A stretch of DNA of 64,000 nucleotides from Clostridiaceae bacterium HFYG-1003 (GCA_024579835.1 CP102060.1:1178001-1242000), one strand, 5' to 3'; positions 25,569-36,550 are shown, counted from the stretch's first letter. Notes: generated from the letters alone by a model not told the origin. Numbers and translations are program-made.

Positions 25569-27029
25569 GTGACAACTGAAATGGAACAAAGCAAATCTGA
25601 AGAACAAAGCGCATTGAATCACACTGATTCCGGCTCGGCAGAGCATGGAATCCTTATGTATAAACCACTGGAATCGGACAAGGCAAAGCCCATGGGACAG
25701 GGACTGAAGTACTTCATTGAAACCTGGGGCTGCCAGATGAACGAGGAAGACTCGGAAAAGCTGGCCGGCATGCTGAAGGGGATGGGATATGAACCCACTC
25801 CGTTCAAGCATCAGGCAGACTGTATCATTTTCAACACCTGCTGTGTCCGGGAAAATGCTGAGCTGAAAGTTTACGGTAATCTGGGCATGCTCAAAAAACT
25901 CAAGGAGAAGAATCCGGAGATGATCATTGCAGTCTGCGGCTGCATGATGCAGCAGCAGGGCGTGGCGGAGCACATCCTGAAGCGCTATCCCTATGTTGAT
26001 ATTGTATTTGGCACCCACAATGCCTGGAAGTTCCCGGAATATCTGTTCCAGGCCAAGCGGGACAAAGTTCAGGTCCGGGAAATTCTGTCCGATGAGCAGC
26101 GGATTGTGGAAGGGGTCCCGGTAGAACGCGAATCCGGACTGTCGGCCTATGTGACGATCATGTACGGCTGCGACAATTTCTGCTCCTACTGCATCGTACC
26201 CTATGTCCGCGGCCGGGAAAAGTCCAGAACCCCCCAGGCCATTCTGCAGGAAATCCGCGAGCTGATTGCTCAGGGCTATGTCGAATTCACTCTGTTGGGT
26301 CAGAACGTCAATTCCTATGGCAAGGGCCTTGAGGAACCGGTGAGCTTCGCTCAGCTGTTGCGCATGGTCAATGACCTCCCTGGCGTACGCCGGATTCGCT
26401 TCATGACCAGCCATCCCAAGGACATCGATCTTGAAGTGATCCGTGCCATGAAGGAATCAGAACACATCACAGAGCAGATTCATCTGCCGGTGCAGAGCGG
26501 TTCCAGCCGCATTCTGAACATCATGAACCGCAAATATGACCGGGAAACCTATCTTGATTTGATACGAACGGTACGCCGGGAACTTCCCGGAGTCGCCCTC
26601 TCCACCGACATCATTGTCGGCTTCCCCGGAGAAACCGAGGAAGACTTTTCGGAAACACTGAGCCTGTGTGAGGAAGTTGGCTATGATCTGGCCTTCACCT
26701 TCATCTACTCCAATCGCAACAACACCCCGGCTGACCGCATGCCGGACCAGATTTCCGATGAAGTCAAGCATGAACGGTTTAACCGTCTGGTGGAAGTGGT
26801 CAACCGCAAAGCCATGGAGCGCAATGAGGCCCTGGTGGGACAGATCCATGAAGTGCTGGTGGAAGGTCCCAGCAAGACCAACGAAACTGTATTTTCCGGA
26901 AGAACCCGGACCGGCAAGCTCGTCAACTTCCCAGGGGATGCAACCCTGGTGGGGCAGTTCATTCCGGTCCGCATCACCCGTGCAAATTCCTTCAATCTGT
27001 ATGGAGAAGCCGTCGAACACAGCAGTTAA
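25569..27029 (+). CDS. miaB: tRNA-2-methylthio-N6-dimethylallyladenosine synthase
   Basis: MiaB is a radical-SAM enzyme that adds the 2-methylthio group to i6A37 of tRNA. The N-terminal cluster cysteines lie in [24 protein letters not shown] and [11 protein letters not shown]. The radical SAM motif is [25 protein letters not shown] domain ends the protein. GTG 25569 was chosen because GAGGTGAT is seven bases upstream. The first 45 residues are a Glu/Ser-rich extension before the core. It is 486 aa long. The miaA gene, which makes its substrate, is downstream at 31837. Confidence 0.96.
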   Translation: MTTEMEQSKSEEQSALNHTDSGSAEHGILMYKPLESDKAKPMGQGLKYFIETWGCQMNEEDSEKLAGMLKGMGYEPTPFKHQADCIIFNTCCVRENAELKVYGNLGMLKKLKEKNPEMIIAVCGCMMQQQGVAEHILKRYPYVDIVFGTHNAWKFPEYLFQAKRDKVQVREILSDEQRIVEGVPVERESGLSAYVTIMYGCDNFCSYCIVPYVRGREKSRTPQAILQEIRELIAQGYVEFTLLGQNVNSYGKGLEEPVSFAQLLRMVNDLPGVRRIRFMTSHPKDIDLEVIRAMKESEHITEQIHLPVQSGSSRILNIMNRKYDRETYLDLIRTVRRELPGVALSTDIIVGFPGETEEDFSETLSLCEEVGYDLAFTFIYSNRNNTPADRMPDQISDEVKHERFNRLVEVVNRKAMERNEALVGQIHEVLVEGPSKTNETVFSGRTRTGKLVNFPGDATLVGQFIPVRITRANSFNLYGEAVEHSS

Positions 27030-27051
27030 ACAGCGGTTCATCCCATGACTT

Positions 27052-27108
27052 AAAAAACTATGTCTCCCGGTCTTCTCGCCCCAGCGGACCGGCCGCATAG
27101 TTTTTTTT
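27052..27108 (+). terminator. Terminator after miaB
   Basis: AAAAAACTATG at 27052-27062 pairs with CATAGTTTTTT at 27096-27106, with an inner CCGGTC/GACCGG stem (27067-27072 with 27087-27092) and a T8 run. Confidence 0.85.
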
Positions 27109-27297
27109 CGCTGCAGGTTTCCCTTACTTTGGCAAGGGCTGGAACCTGTGCTACAGTTATACTATGGCTTCCCGCACAAACCGGGAAAGCCGCGCCGGAC
27201 AGTCCTGAAAAGGGTGTCGGCGCAACCTGGGGCAATCCATGCTCCCACGGCGGGATCCTGCGGGATTCCGCGCAAATTGCAGAAAAGAGGTATTCAC

Positions 27298-29898
27298 ATG
27301 GCACTGACACCCATGATGCAGCAATATTTCAAGTTAAAGGAAGAATACCCGGACTGTATCCTGTTTTTCCGGCTGGGTGACTTCTATGAGATGTTCTTTG
27401 AGGATGCCCAGGTGGCGTCCAAGGAACTGGAACTGGTTCTGACCGGGCGGGACTGCGGGTTGGAGGAGAGAGCCCCCATGTGCGGCATTCCCTACCATGC
27501 GGCCAAAAACTACATCGGCCGGATGGTCGACAAAGGCTACCGCATCGCGATCTGTGAGCAGATGGAAGATCCTGCCCTGGCCAAGGGCATTGTCCGGCGC
27601 GATGTGATCAAGATCATTACGCCCGGTACCATCAATGATGAAACCTTCCTGACCGAGGATGCCAACAGCTATCTGATGGCGATCAAAAAAGGCGCAGGCA
27701 ATGGCTCCTATCCGGAAATCTCTCTGGCTGTCACCGATATCACCACCGGTGATTTTCTGACCGCCAGCTTTCCTTATGATCTGGAAATTCTCCGTTCGGA
27801 AATCGCCAAGTACGATCCCCGGGAAATCCTGCTGTTTGAAGAAGACGAGGTGGCCGAACTGGTCCGCCGGGAAGTCCGCACGGCAGTCACCCTGCAGGGG
27901 CATCTGCTGCCCCTGGAAGAGGACGCCGTCCTCCATCATGAGTTTACCCACATCCAGGGCAGCGTCCCTTATAACGGCAAGCAGTGCGTCCTGGGGCTGG
28001 TGAACTATCTGAAAAGCACTCAGAAAATGTCGCTGTCTCATCTGACGACCCTGGAAGCCTATGCCGTCTCCGATACCATGGCGCTGGATCTGAACACCCG
28101 GCGTAATCTGGAACTGACGGAAAACATCGTGGACAAGTCCAAGCGCGGCAGCCTGATCTGGATCCTGGACCAGACCATGACGGCCATGGGGGCACGCAAT
28201 CTGCGGCGCTGGATTGAAAAGCCGCTCATTGTGCAGCAGGAGATCCAGAACCGGCTGGACGCCGTGGAAGCGCTCTACCGGGACATCGGGTTCAACGAGG
28301 AAATCCGCGAGACGCTCAAAGGCGTCTATGACATCGAGCGGATGTCAGGCAAAGTGGCCCAGAAGAACATCAATCCCAGGGAGCTGCTCAGCCTGAAGCA
28401 GTCGCTGGAACGGATCCCCACAGTCAAGCAGCTGCTGGGACAGGTGCAGTACGGCGTGCTGGAAGAACTGCGCGAAGAACTCGATGAACTGGCCGATATC
28501 GCAGATCTGATCGGGCGGGCCATTTCAGAGGACGCCGGCGTCTCGTCGAAGGAAGGCGAAATCATCAAAGCCGGCTATGACAAGGGCGTCGACGAGCTGC
28601 GCGACATCAAGCGCCATGGCCGCCAGTGGATCGCTCAGCTGGAAGCCCAGGAACGCAGCGTCACGGGCATCTCTTCCCTGAAAGTCGGGTTCAACAAAGT
28701 GTTCGGCTACTACATTGAAATCACGAAGGCCAATTTCGGAAAAATCCCGGAAGGGCGCTATGTGCGCAAGCAGACCCTGGCCAATGCGGAGCGCTATATC
28801 ACCGAGGAACTCAAGGAAATGGAAGAAAAAATCCTGGGCGCCGAGGAAAAGCTCCAGGATTTGGAATACAGCCTGTTCGTCCAGGTGCGGGACCAGGTTG
28901 AAGCCAATACGGAACGGCTCAAACGGACCGCTGCAGTTCTGGCCCAGCTGGACTGCTACGCCGCTTTTGCCAAGGTTGCCCTGGATCGCAGCTATGTCCG
29001 CCCGTCGTTCAACAATCAGGGCGTCATCAAGATTGCCGACGGACGCCACCCGGTCGTGGAGGCCATGATCCCGCGCGGCGAATTCATTGCCAATGACACG
29101 CTGCTGGACTTTAAGAAGAACAACTTCCTGATCATCACCGGTCCCAACATGGCCGGAAAAAGCACCTACATGCGCCAGGTGGCCTTAATCACCTTAATGG
29201 CTCAGATCGGATCCTTCGTTCCGGCGGTGTCCGCCGATCTGTCCGTCACCGATCGGATCTTCACCCGCATCGGCGCGTCGGATGATCTGTCCGGCGGCAA
29301 GTCCACCTTCATGGTGGAAATGACCGAAGTCTCCAATATCCTTAAGAACGCCAGCCATGACAGCCTGATCCTGCTGGATGAAGTGGGGCGGGGAACGAGC
29401 ACTTACGACGGCATGGCCATTGCCTGGTCAGTGACCGAACACCTGATGAAGGAAGACGGCATCAAGGCCAGAACCCTCTTTGCCACCCATTACCACGAAC
29501 TGATCGCCCTGGAGAAACAGCTGCCCGGCGTGCGCAATTACTCCGTTGCCGTGAAGGAAGTGGGTCAGTCCATCATTTTCCTGCGCAAGATCATTCCCGG
29601 CGGCGCGGATGAATCCTACGGCGTCGAAGTAGCCCGGCTGGCCGGCCTGCCCCAGGAAGTCATCCAGCGGGCCCGCGAGATTCTGCTGGGTCTGGAAGAC
29701 TCCGGGAAAAAGAAGAAGATCAAGGAGCGAACCGAGCGGATTCAGCAGCTGAACTTCATGGATGTGCTGCTGGATGAAGGCGGCGGCTGTGCCCAGGAAG
29801 TGCTGGACGCACTGCGCGGACTGAACCTCAACGCCATGAGTCCCATGGAAGCCATGATGAAGCTGTATGAACTGCAAAATCAGCTGAAAGGAGATTAA
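27298..29898 (+). CDS. mutS: DNA mismatch repair protein MutS
   Basis: MutS recognises mismatches and small loops in DNA. The mismatch-binding motif is in FFRLGDFYEMFFEDA near residue 20. The ATPase domain has GPNMAGKSTYMRQVA near residue 615, LDEVGRGTSTYDG and FATHYHEL. It is 866 aa, a normal length. ATG 27298 follows AGAGG; the frame open back to 27148 adds 50 residues with no family resemblance. mutL begins two bases after its stop. Confidence 0.97.
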   Translation: MALTPMMQQYFKLKEEYPDCILFFRLGDFYEMFFEDAQVASKELELVLTGRDCGLEERAPMCGIPYHAAKNYIGRMVDKGYRIAICEQMEDPALAKGIVRRDVIKIITPGTINDETFLTEDANSYLMAIKKGAGNGSYPEISLAVTDITTGDFLTASFPYDLEILRSEIAKYDPREILLFEEDEVAELVRREVRTAVTLQGHLLPLEEDAVLHHEFTHIQGSVPYNGKQCVLGLVNYLKSTQKMSLSHLTTLEAYAVSDTMALDLNTRRNLELTENIVDKSKRGSLIWILDQTMTAMGARNLRRWIEKPLIVQQEIQNRLDAVEALYRDIGFNEEIRETLKGVYDIERMSGKVAQKNINPRELLSLKQSLERIPTVKQLLGQVQYGVLEELREELDELADIADLIGRAISEDAGVSSKEGEIIKAGYDKGVDELRDIKRHGRQWIAQLEAQERSVTGISSLKVGFNKVFGYYIEITKANFGKIPEGRYVRKQTLANAERYITEELKEMEEKILGAEEKLQDLEYSLFVQVRDQVEANTERLKRTAAVLAQLDCYAAFAKVALDRSYVRPSFNNQGVIKIADGRHPVVEAMIPRGEFIANDTLLDFKKNNFLIITGPNMAGKSTYMRQVALITLMAQIGSFVPAVSADLSVTDRIFTRIGASDDLSGGKSTFMVEMTEVSNILKNASHDSLILLDEVGRGTSTYDGMAIAWSVTEHLMKEDGIKARTLFATHYHELIALEKQLPGVRNYSVAVKEVGQSIIFLRKIIPGGADESYGVEVARLAGLPQEVIQRAREILLGLEDSGKKKKIKERTERIQQLNFMDVLLDEGGGCAQEVLDALRGLNLNAMSPMEAMMKLYELQNQLKGD

Positions 29899-29899
29899 C

Positions 29900-31840
29900 G
29901 TGCCCGAATTCAGAATCAACCTGCTCAGTCAGGAAACGGCCTCCAAGATCGCGGCCGGGGAAGTCGTGGAGAAGCCCGCCTCGGTGGTGAAGGAACTGGT
30001 GGAGAATTCCATCGATGCCGGCGCCCGAAATATTACCGTTGAAGTAGTCAACGGCGGTCTGGACCTGATCCGCATTCTCGATGACGGACACGGCATCCGC
30101 AATGCGGACATGGAACGGGCTTTCCTGCCCCATGCCACCAGCAAAATCAAAGAAATTAATGATATCTTCGATATCATGACCCTGGGCTTTCGCGGCGAAG
30201 CGCTGGCCAGTGTCGCCGCTGTCTCGCGCACTTTGCTGAAAAGCCATGCCAAAGAGGAACAGGACGGCATGGAGGTGTTCTACGAAGGCGGCGAGGAAAA
30301 ATTCCGGAAATACTCGGCCCTGGATCAGGGCACGATCATCGATGTCCGGGATCTGTTCTACAATGTCCCGGCCCGGCTGAAGTTCCTGCGGACCGCGCAG
30401 AAGGAAACGGCCAACGTCACGGATATCCTGACCCGGCTGGCTCTGTCTCAGCCCCAGATCGCCTTCACCTTCTACAACAACGAGAAGCTTGTATTCCGGA
30501 CCTACGGCACCGGGAAGTTGCTCGATGTCATCCGCAGTGTCTACAATCGCAAGACCGCCGAGCAGGTGACCTGGTTTGAACGGGAAGCCGACGGCATTAA
30601 AATCCACGGCTACATCGGCAATGAGGAGATCGCCCGCGGCTCGCGCAATCAGCAGACGATCTTTATCAATGGCCGCTACATTACCTCCCGCTCTTTGACC
30701 GCCGCCGTCGAGCAGGCGTTCAAGAGCTTTATCACCATCAATAAATTCCCGTTTTTTGTCCTCTTCCTGGAACTGGCGCCCCATACGGTGGATGTCAATG
30801 TTCATCCCCAGAAGGCGGAAGTCAAGTTCAGCGATGAACGGCTTATGTTCCACACCGTTTTTGAAACAATCCACGGCACGCTGCGCACCATGTATCAGGG
30901 CAACCTGGGCTTTGAACAGGGCCTGGCCTCTGATCCGGTCCGGGAGACAACCCCCGAAACCGCGGGCCAGCCCATTCAATCCGCCGATTTTATGCCCTTT
31001 GACAAAACCTCCCGTGACAGTCTGATCCGGGAAGAAGCTTCCCCTCGGCCGGATTCATCAAGCTATTTCCAGGAACCGGCTCACGTTCAGGAAACCTGGC
31101 CCCGACCGGAGGACGAACCCACCGAAGTCCGACTGCCCGTTGACCTCAAATCCGACACGGCCCATCACCGGCTGGATAACCCCATCAGCCAGAGTCCCCA
31201 ACCCACGGGCTCTGCCCCCGAGATACAACTGCCGAAAGCAGCCGAGGAAGTCCTTCCGAAGTTCCCCATGCCCCGCATAATGGGGCAGTTCAGCAAGACC
31301 TACATTCTGGCGGAACTGGGCGATGCCCTCTACCTGATTGATCAGCATGCGGCCCATGAGAAAATCAACTTTGAACGCTATATGGAGGATCTGCTCCAGG
31401 GTGATCTTCCCATCCAGCCGCTCCTGCTGCCTCAGGTCCTGGATCTGGCGGTGGATGACTACGCCGTCTGGCTGGAGAATGAGGCGGTATTTCAGGCCGC
31501 GGGCTTTGCCATTGAAGCCTTCGGGGAGCGGACGTTGAATGTACGGGAAGTTCCGCTGTTCCTGAGCGGCAGCAACGCCGAGTCCTATTTCAAGAGCATA
31601 CTGGACAATCTGAAAAACCTGGGGAAGGGGACCAGTCAGGAAATTCGCTATCTGAGGATCGCGACGGCGGCCTGCAAGGCTTCCGTCAAAGCCAATGACG
31701 AACTGACCCTGCCCGAAATGCAGCACCTTTTAGAAGACCTGCGTTACCTCAAGGAGCCGTTCACCTGTCCGCACGGCCGTCCCACCATGATCCGCTTCAC
31801 CCGGACTGAGATCGAAAAGATGTTTCGGAGGATCCAATGA
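29900..31840 (+). CDS. mutL: DNA mismatch repair protein MutL
   Basis: MutL couples MutS to strand removal. The GHKL ATPase N-terminus shows IAAGEVVEKPASVVKELVENS, DDGHGI and LGFRGEALAS. The C-terminal endonuclease motif DQHAAHEKINFE near residue 480 and the metal-binding CPHGRPTM at the end are present, so this is the nicking type that works without MutH. A Pro/Ser-rich linker joins the domains. The gene starts at GTG 29900 after AAAGGAG and is 646 aa long. Confidence 0.96.
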   Translation: MPEFRINLLSQETASKIAAGEVVEKPASVVKELVENSIDAGARNITVEVVNGGLDLIRILDDGHGIRNADMERAFLPHATSKIKEINDIFDIMTLGFRGEALASVAAVSRTLLKSHAKEEQDGMEVFYEGGEEKFRKYSALDQGTIIDVRDLFYNVPARLKFLRTAQKETANVTDILTRLALSQPQIAFTFYNNEKLVFRTYGTGKLLDVIRSVYNRKTAEQVTWFEREADGIKIHGYIGNEEIARGSRNQQTIFINGRYITSRSLTAAVEQAFKSFITINKFPFFVLFLELAPHTVDVNVHPQKAEVKFSDERLMFHTVFETIHGTLRTMYQGNLGFEQGLASDPVRETTPETAGQPIQSADFMPFDKTSRDSLIREEASPRPDSSSYFQEPAHVQETWPRPEDEPTEVRLPVDLKSDTAHHRLDNPISQSPQPTGSAPEIQLPKAAEEVLPKFPMPRIMGQFSKTYILAELGDALYLIDQHAAHEKINFERYMEDLLQGDLPIQPLLLPQVLDLAVDDYAVWLENEAVFQAAGFAIEAFGERTLNVREVPLFLSGSNAESYFKSILDNLKNLGKGTSQEIRYLRIATAACKASVKANDELTLPEMQHLLEDLRYLKEPFTCPHGRPTMIRFTRTEIEKMFRRIQ

Positions 31841-32781
31841 TGGAGCGGCGGGTTATTGTTCTGGCCGGCCCCACGGGCGTCGGCAAGTCTGACCTGGCGG
31901 TGGAACTGGCACAGCGCCTCAACGGTGAAATCATTTCCTGTGATTCCATGCAGATCTACCGGGGCATGGACATCGGTTCAGCCAAAATCAAGCCGGAGGA
32001 CATGCGGGGGGTTCCGCATCATCTCCTGGATTTTCTTGACCCGGCCACTGCCTTCTCCGCCGCTGAATATCAGACACTGGCATTGAAGACCATCGAGCAG
32101 ATTCATGAGCGCGGTCATATTGCGATCCTCACCGGGGGAACGGGTCTCTACATCAACTCCGTCATCTATCCGCTGGGATTCACGGCGGCTGACCGGTCAG
32201 ACGAAATTCGCCGCAAGTATGAAGATGTTCTCCGGGACCAGGGGCGGGAAGCGCTGCATCAGCTTCTCCAGCAGCAGGATCCCGTCTCTGCCGGACGCAT
32301 CCATGCCAACAACGTCAAGCGGGTCATCCGGGCACTGGAGGTTCAGGAAATGACCGGGCGGGCGTTCTCGGAATATGGGGAGGAAAAGGTGCTGCGCCAG
32401 GATCTGGAGATCTACTATTACTGGATCAGCATGGACCGAACCCGCCTCTACGACCGGATCAACCGCCGGGTTGATGTCATGATGGCGGAAGGTCTTCTGG
32501 AAGAGGTCCGGTCGCTTCAGGCGCAGGGACTAGGACCGATGCATCAGAGCATGCAGGGGATCGGCTACAAGGAACTGCTTCACTGTCTGGAGGGGAAGGT
32601 GTCCCTGGAGGAAGCAGTGGATCAGATCAGGCAGGGATCCAGAAATTATGCCAAACGCCAGATGACCTGGTTTCGAAATGATCCAAACTGTGCGGAACTG
32701 TCAAAAGAATTGATGACAGATGAACAAATGGTCGCTAAAATAGAAAGTGATGTTTCAACGCATCAGACACCCAAGAAATAG
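31837..32781 (+). CDS. miaA: tRNA dimethylallyltransferase
   Basis: MiaA transfers a dimethylallyl group to A37 of tRNAs reading UNN codons, supplying the substrate of MiaB. The P-loop is [39 protein letters not shown] and [14 protein letters not shown] are typical. It overlaps the mutL stop by four bases and is 314 aa long. The mutS-mutL-miaA-hfq order is conserved in Clostridia. Confidence 0.96.
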   Translation: MMERRVIVLAGPTGVGKSDLAVELAQRLNGEIISCDSMQIYRGMDIGSAKIKPEDMRGVPHHLLDFLDPATAFSAAEYQTLALKTIEQIHERGHIAILTGGTGLYINSVIYPLGFTAADRSDEIRRKYEDVLRDQGREALHQLLQQQDPVSAGRIHANNVKRVIRALEVQEMTGRAFSEYGEEKVLRQDLEIYYYWISMDRTRLYDRINRRVDVMMAEGLLEEVRSLQAQGLGPMHQSMQGIGYKELLHCLEGKVSLEEAVDQIRQGSRNYAKRQMTWFRNDPNCAELSKELMTDEQMVAKIESDVSTHQTPKK

Positions 32782-32810
32782 AAAGCGGGGACTACCCGAC
32801 GGGAGGAACT

Positions 32811-33071
32811 ATGAATAAGACAACGAACAATCTTCAGGATATTTTTCTGAATGGGGCAAGAAAATCCAGACTTGGAGTAATCATCCACCTGGTCAATGGC
32901 TTTCAGCTGAAAGGCATCGTCAAGGGTTTTGATAATTTTACTGTCATCCTCGACTCTGACGGAAAGCAAATGCTGGTCTATAAACATGCCATCACCACCA
33001 TTACGCCGTCCAAACCCATCCTCTTCAACAACAAGGAAGATGAAACCGAGATGACCGGAGCCGAAGCCTAA
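32811..33071 (+). CDS. hfq: RNA chaperone Hfq
   Basis: Hfq is a hexameric Sm-like RNA-binding protein that can help small RNAs act. The Sm1 motif includes [16 protein letters not shown] and [17 protein letters not shown]; the Sm2 motif is VYKHAITTI. It is 86 aa long with an acidic C-terminal tail. GGGAGGAA precedes the ATG. A terminator follows, so it ends the mutS-hfq operon. Confidence 0.96.
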   Translation: MNKTTNNLQDIFLNGARKSRLGVIIHLVNGFQLKGIVKGFDNFTVILDSDGKQMLVYKHAITTITPSKPILFNNKEDETEMTGAEA

Positions 33072-33100
33072 CACATCAGTTCAATAACTCAGATCATTCC

Positions 33101-33135
33101 GGCAGGCACAGGCATTATCCTGGCCTGCCTTTCCT
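33101..33135 (+). terminator. Terminator after hfq
   Basis: GGCAGGC at 33101-33107 pairs with GCCTGCC at 33123-33129, with an inner CAGG/CCTG, followed by TTTCCTTTT. Confidence 0.75.
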
Positions 33136-33206
33136 TTTCCCATCTGTTCAGACAATGAAAAAACCTTTTTCGAACTGACAACGGCCAAACAAAGGAGCTG
33201 GCAAGC

Positions 33207-33665
33207 ATGAATCAGCAAACGAATCAGCAAACGAATCACCCTATGAATAAAAATACATCAAAAAATTCAATTCAAAGGAAGGAACCATGTACCCCCGGAA
33301 CACGAAACCACCTTTGGATGGTGCTGATCTCTTACTCATTGCTGGGGATCTTCTATTTATTGACTCGCCATCTGACCTTCGGACTGCATGGAATGAAGTC
33401 CTGGCCGGATCTGATGGCGCTGATCGCACTGATTCTTCTTAGTCTGGCCATCGGCTTTAAGCGCCGGATTCTGACTGGATTCGTCCTGGCGGGACATATC
33501 GGGGGATATGTCCTGGCCATGCTTTTCCAAAGAGATGGAATCGACCCGGGAGGAGGCAGAACCAATAATGCCTGGCTGATCTGGCTCATCAGTTTCCTGC
33601 TTGTCTCAGGAATGGGACTGGCGGGAGAAATCGTTCTGCGCCGAAAAGGGAAGAACATCAACTGA
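33207..33665 (+). CDS. Membrane protein of unknown function
   Basis: The 152-aa product has a polar, Asn/Gln-rich N-terminus of about 35 residues and three likely membrane segments (VLISYSLLGIFYLLT, LMALIALILLSLAIG, AWLIWLISFLLVSGMGLAG), with a further hydrophobic stretch at FVLAGHIGGYVLAMLF. I do not recognise a family. GGAG precedes the ATG. The first 33 bases contain a 12-bp direct repeat (AATCAGCAAACG) in frame, giving NQQTNQQTN. It is flanked by hfq and the PLP enzyme. Confidence 0.65.
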   Translation: MNQQTNQQTNHPMNKNTSKNSIQRKEPCTPGTRNHLWMVLISYSLLGIFYLLTRHLTFGLHGMKSWPDLMALIALILLSLAIGFKRRILTGFVLAGHIGGYVLAMLFQRDGIDPGGGRTNNAWLIWLISFLLVSGMGLAGEIVLRRKGKNIN

Positions 33666-33834
33666 GATATTCGAACTTTGTCTTTCGCGAAGAGAAGTCC
33701 GCTGAGAAACTTCAGCCGATGCCAGCAACTCAAGTGATCAGTCGATCTTCAGCCAGAGATCAGCCCAGGTTCAACCAAAGATAATGGAATGATCCGAAAG
33801 AGTTTTGTCTATATCAGCAGGGAACCGTTGTTTT

Positions 33835-33863
33835 TTGAAAACTGTGTCATTTCATGATAAAAT
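33835..33863 (+). promoter_or_regulatory. Promoter of the PLP enzyme gene
   Basis: TTGAAA at 33835-33840 and TAAAAT at 33858-33863 are 17 bases apart, with TG one base before the -10. It lies 57 bases before the ATG. Confidence 0.75.
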
Positions 33864-33919
33864 ACTTCTTTGTGAGACACAGGTTTGTGTAACAGAATCT
33901 TTCGATACGGAGTATTTTT

Positions 33920-35203
33920 ATGATAGAAAAGACCAGACAATTGTTGAAAACACGTTACCGCATTTCCGATGAACTGCTTGACCTGCATGACCGGGTTTTG
34001 GAAGAGCTCGCCCCTGAACTGTCCTATTATGATGAGATTCGGGAGTACAATCAGCTGAAAGTCACCCGAGCCTTCCATGAGGAGCGCATCAGTGATTCCA
34101 TGTTCAGCATGTCCTCAGGCTATGGTTACGGGGATCTGGGCCGCGATAAGCTGGACGCGGTCTATGCCAGAGTTTTCGGTGCTGAAAGTGCCTTGGTGCG
34201 GCCGCATTTTGTCAATGGCACCCATGCCATCACGGCTGCGCTGTTCGGCAATCTGCGCCCAGGGGACACGCTCATGACCATTACCGGCCGCCCCTATGAC
34301 ACGCTTCATAATGTCATCGGCATCGGTTCAAAGAAAAATGTCGGTTCCTTAATGGACTATGGCGTTAATTATCTGGAAGTGGATTTCAAGGATGGACTGC
34401 CGGATAAGGAAACGATCCGCCAGATGCTGGCCGAACATGACGTGAAAATGGTACATATTCAGCGTTCCACCGGCTACAGCTGGCGTCCGTCCATGAATTT
34501 GACAGTCATGGCAGGTATCATTCGTTTTGTGAAAGAACAAAAAGATGATATCATAATCTTTGTAGACAACTGCTATGGGGAGTTCATCGAGACCGTTGAG
34601 CCCACTGAACTTGGCGCGGATCTGATCGCCGGATCTCTGATCAAAAATCCAGGCGGTTCCATTGCGCCCACCGGCGGATACATTGCGGGCCGGGCCGATC
34701 TGGTAGAACAGGCAGCATACCGCCTGACAGTTCCGGGCATCGGCGGAGAATGCGGTTCCACTTTCGGCGTTACGCGGCTGATGTTCCAGGGATTCTTCCT
34801 GGCGCCGCATATTTCGATGGAAGCCGTCAAAGGCGCGATTTTCTGTGCCCGTCTCATGGAACATCTGGGTTATGAAGTCAAACCCAGGGCAACAGAACGC
34901 CGCACGGACATCATCCAGGCCATTCGCTTTGGCGAACCGGGTAAACTGATTCGATTCGTCAAAGGGATTCAATACGGCGCACCGGTTGATTCCTTCGTTG
35001 AATGCGAACCCTGGGACATGCCCGGCTATGATGACCAGGTCATCATGGCTTCCGGATCCTTCATTCAGGGCTCTTCCATCGAGTTATCCTGTGATGCCCC
35101 AATCCGGGAACCCTATATTGCGTACCTGCAAGGCGGGATTACATTTGATCATGCCAGGACCGGCATTTTGATTGCCGTTTCCAATACATTGAAACAGGAG
35201 TAG
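33920..35203 (+). CDS. Methionine gamma-lyase family PLP enzyme (YnbB type)
   Basis: The protein is a fold-type I PLP enzyme of the family often annotated as aluminium resistance or methionine gamma-lyase family. It has PHFVNGTHAITAALFGNLRPGD, VDNCYGEFIE and SLIKNPGGSIAPTGGYIAG with the probable PLP-binding Lys near residue 241. The 427-aa length is usual. Its reaction is not established for this family. The homologue in Bacillus and Clostridia lies near hfq as well, so the context is conserved. It has its own promoter and leads a small group with the CNNM gene. Confidence 0.85.
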   Translation: MIEKTRQLLKTRYRISDELLDLHDRVLEELAPELSYYDEIREYNQLKVTRAFHEERISDSMFSMSSGYGYGDLGRDKLDAVYARVFGAESALVRPHFVNGTHAITAALFGNLRPGDTLMTITGRPYDTLHNVIGIGSKKNVGSLMDYGVNYLEVDFKDGLPDKETIRQMLAEHDVKMVHIQRSTGYSWRPSMNLTVMAGIIRFVKEQKDDIIIFVDNCYGEFIETVEPTELGADLIAGSLIKNPGGSIAPTGGYIAGRADLVEQAAYRLTVPGIGGECGSTFGVTRLMFQGFFLAPHISMEAVKGAIFCARLMEHLGYEVKPRATERRTDIIQAIRFGEPGKLIRFVKGIQYGAPVDSFVECEPWDMPGYDDQVIMASGSFIQGSSIELSCDAPIREPYIAYLQGGITFDHARTGILIAVSNTLKQE

Positions 35204-35206
35204 AAA

Positions 35207-36538
35207 ATGGACCAACCGGGTATATTACCCCAAATATTGATCATCATTGTACTGATCCTCATCAACGGTTTCTTTTCCATGTCGGAAATGGCCATCGTTT
35301 CTGCCAGCCGCTTCAAGATCCACAACCTGGTTTCCGAAGGGGACAAGCGAGCGTCCAAGCTGGAACACCTGATGGCATCGCCCTCCAATTTTCTGGCGAC
35401 GATCCAGGTCGGTATTACCTTTGCCGGCTTCTTTACCGCCGGTCAGGCGACCAAGTCCTTTGAGTCGCGCCTGGCACCGCTGTTTGACCAGCTGCCGTTT
35501 CTGGCGCCATACTCTGAAGTCGTCGCGTTTATCCTCATCACACTGATTATGTCCTATTTCACGCTGGTATTCGGGGAGCTTCTGCCCAAGCGCATCGCCC
35601 TCCAGAAGCCGGAAGCCATAGCCCTGGCCGTGGCCGGACCGGTCAGCACCATATCGAAGGTTACCATTCCGTTTGTCCGGCTGCTTTCCGGCTCCACGAC
35701 GTTCTTCGGCAAGCTTTTGGGCATCCACTCGGATAACATTGAGGAAGAAATCTCCATCAGTGAGATTCGGGCGAAAATCGAGGAAGGCAAGGAACGGGGC
35801 GTCATCAACCAGACGGAACGTGATATGCTTGATGGGATTTTTGAATTTGACAATAAACTGGCCCGGGAAGTCATGACACCGAGAACCGATGTTTTTCTGG
35901 TGGATATTGCTGAAAAACCGGAAACCATTATTCGGATGCTGACCAATGGCCGCTATTCACGGATCCCGGTCTATGAGAACGAGTCGGACAATATTATCGG
36001 TATGCTCGTGCTAAAGGATATTTACCGCGAATACATCAATAAGGGCTCCGTCAAGGATATTCGCAAAGTCATGCGCGAAATCCTGTTTGCGCCGGAAACC
36101 AAGCACATTGATGATCTGTTCAAGGAAATGCAGGCGAAGAATCATCATCTGTGCGTCCTGATCGACGAGTACGGCGGTTTCTCAGGGATCGTTACGATCG
36201 AAGACTTGTTGGAAGAAATTGTAGGCAATATCTTCGATGAGCATGATATTACCTACACTGAAATTAACCGGATTGATACGGACACCTATATTGTCGACGG
36301 CATGGTTACAATCGCTCAGCTCAATGATGATCTGAACCTGGACCTGGACAATGAGAACGCGGATACGATCGGCGGCTACTTCATCGAGAAACTGGGCCGC
36401 GTTCCGGAAAAGGGCGATGTAGTGGATGATCTGGCGATCCGGATGGAAGTACTGCGCATCCGCGGACGTCGGATCAAGGATCTCAAGATCATTATAAAAG
36501 ATATTGATGTTCCGGAAGCCGTGGACGACGAATTTTAG
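35207..36538 (+). CDS. CNNM/CBS-domain transporter-like membrane protein
   Basis: This is a hemolysin-family (CNNM/CorC) protein, likely linked to divalent cation homeostasis or efflux. It has an N-terminal CNNM transmembrane region (residues about 5-190, with NGFFSMSEMAIVSASR), two CBS domains (VMTPRTDVFLVD through VLIDEYGGFSGIVTIEDLLEE) and a C-terminal CorC/HlyC domain. It is 443 aa and starts four bases after the PLP gene. A second member lies at 55726. Which ion it moves is unknown. Confidence 0.9.
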   Translation: MDQPGILPQILIIIVLILINGFFSMSEMAIVSASRFKIHNLVSEGDKRASKLEHLMASPSNFLATIQVGITFAGFFTAGQATKSFESRLAPLFDQLPFLAPYSEVVAFILITLIMSYFTLVFGELLPKRIALQKPEAIALAVAGPVSTISKVTIPFVRLLSGSTTFFGKLLGIHSDNIEEEISISEIRAKIEEGKERGVINQTERDMLDGIFEFDNKLAREVMTPRTDVFLVDIAEKPETIIRMLTNGRYSRIPVYENESDNIIGMLVLKDIYREYINKGSVKDIRKVMREILFAPETKHIDDLFKEMQAKNHHLCVLIDEYGGFSGIVTIEDLLEEIVGNIFDEHDITYTEINRIDTDTYIVDGMVTIAQLNDDLNLDLDNENADTIGGYFIEKLGRVPEKGDVVDDLAIRMEVLRIRGRRIKDLKIIIKDIDVPEAVDDEF

Positions 36539-36550
36539 AGAGGGAAACGT

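Noticed and set aside
29828-30979. 383-codon minus-strand frame opposite mutL
   Set aside because: mutL is strongly supported, and the antisense protein is low in typical domain patterns.
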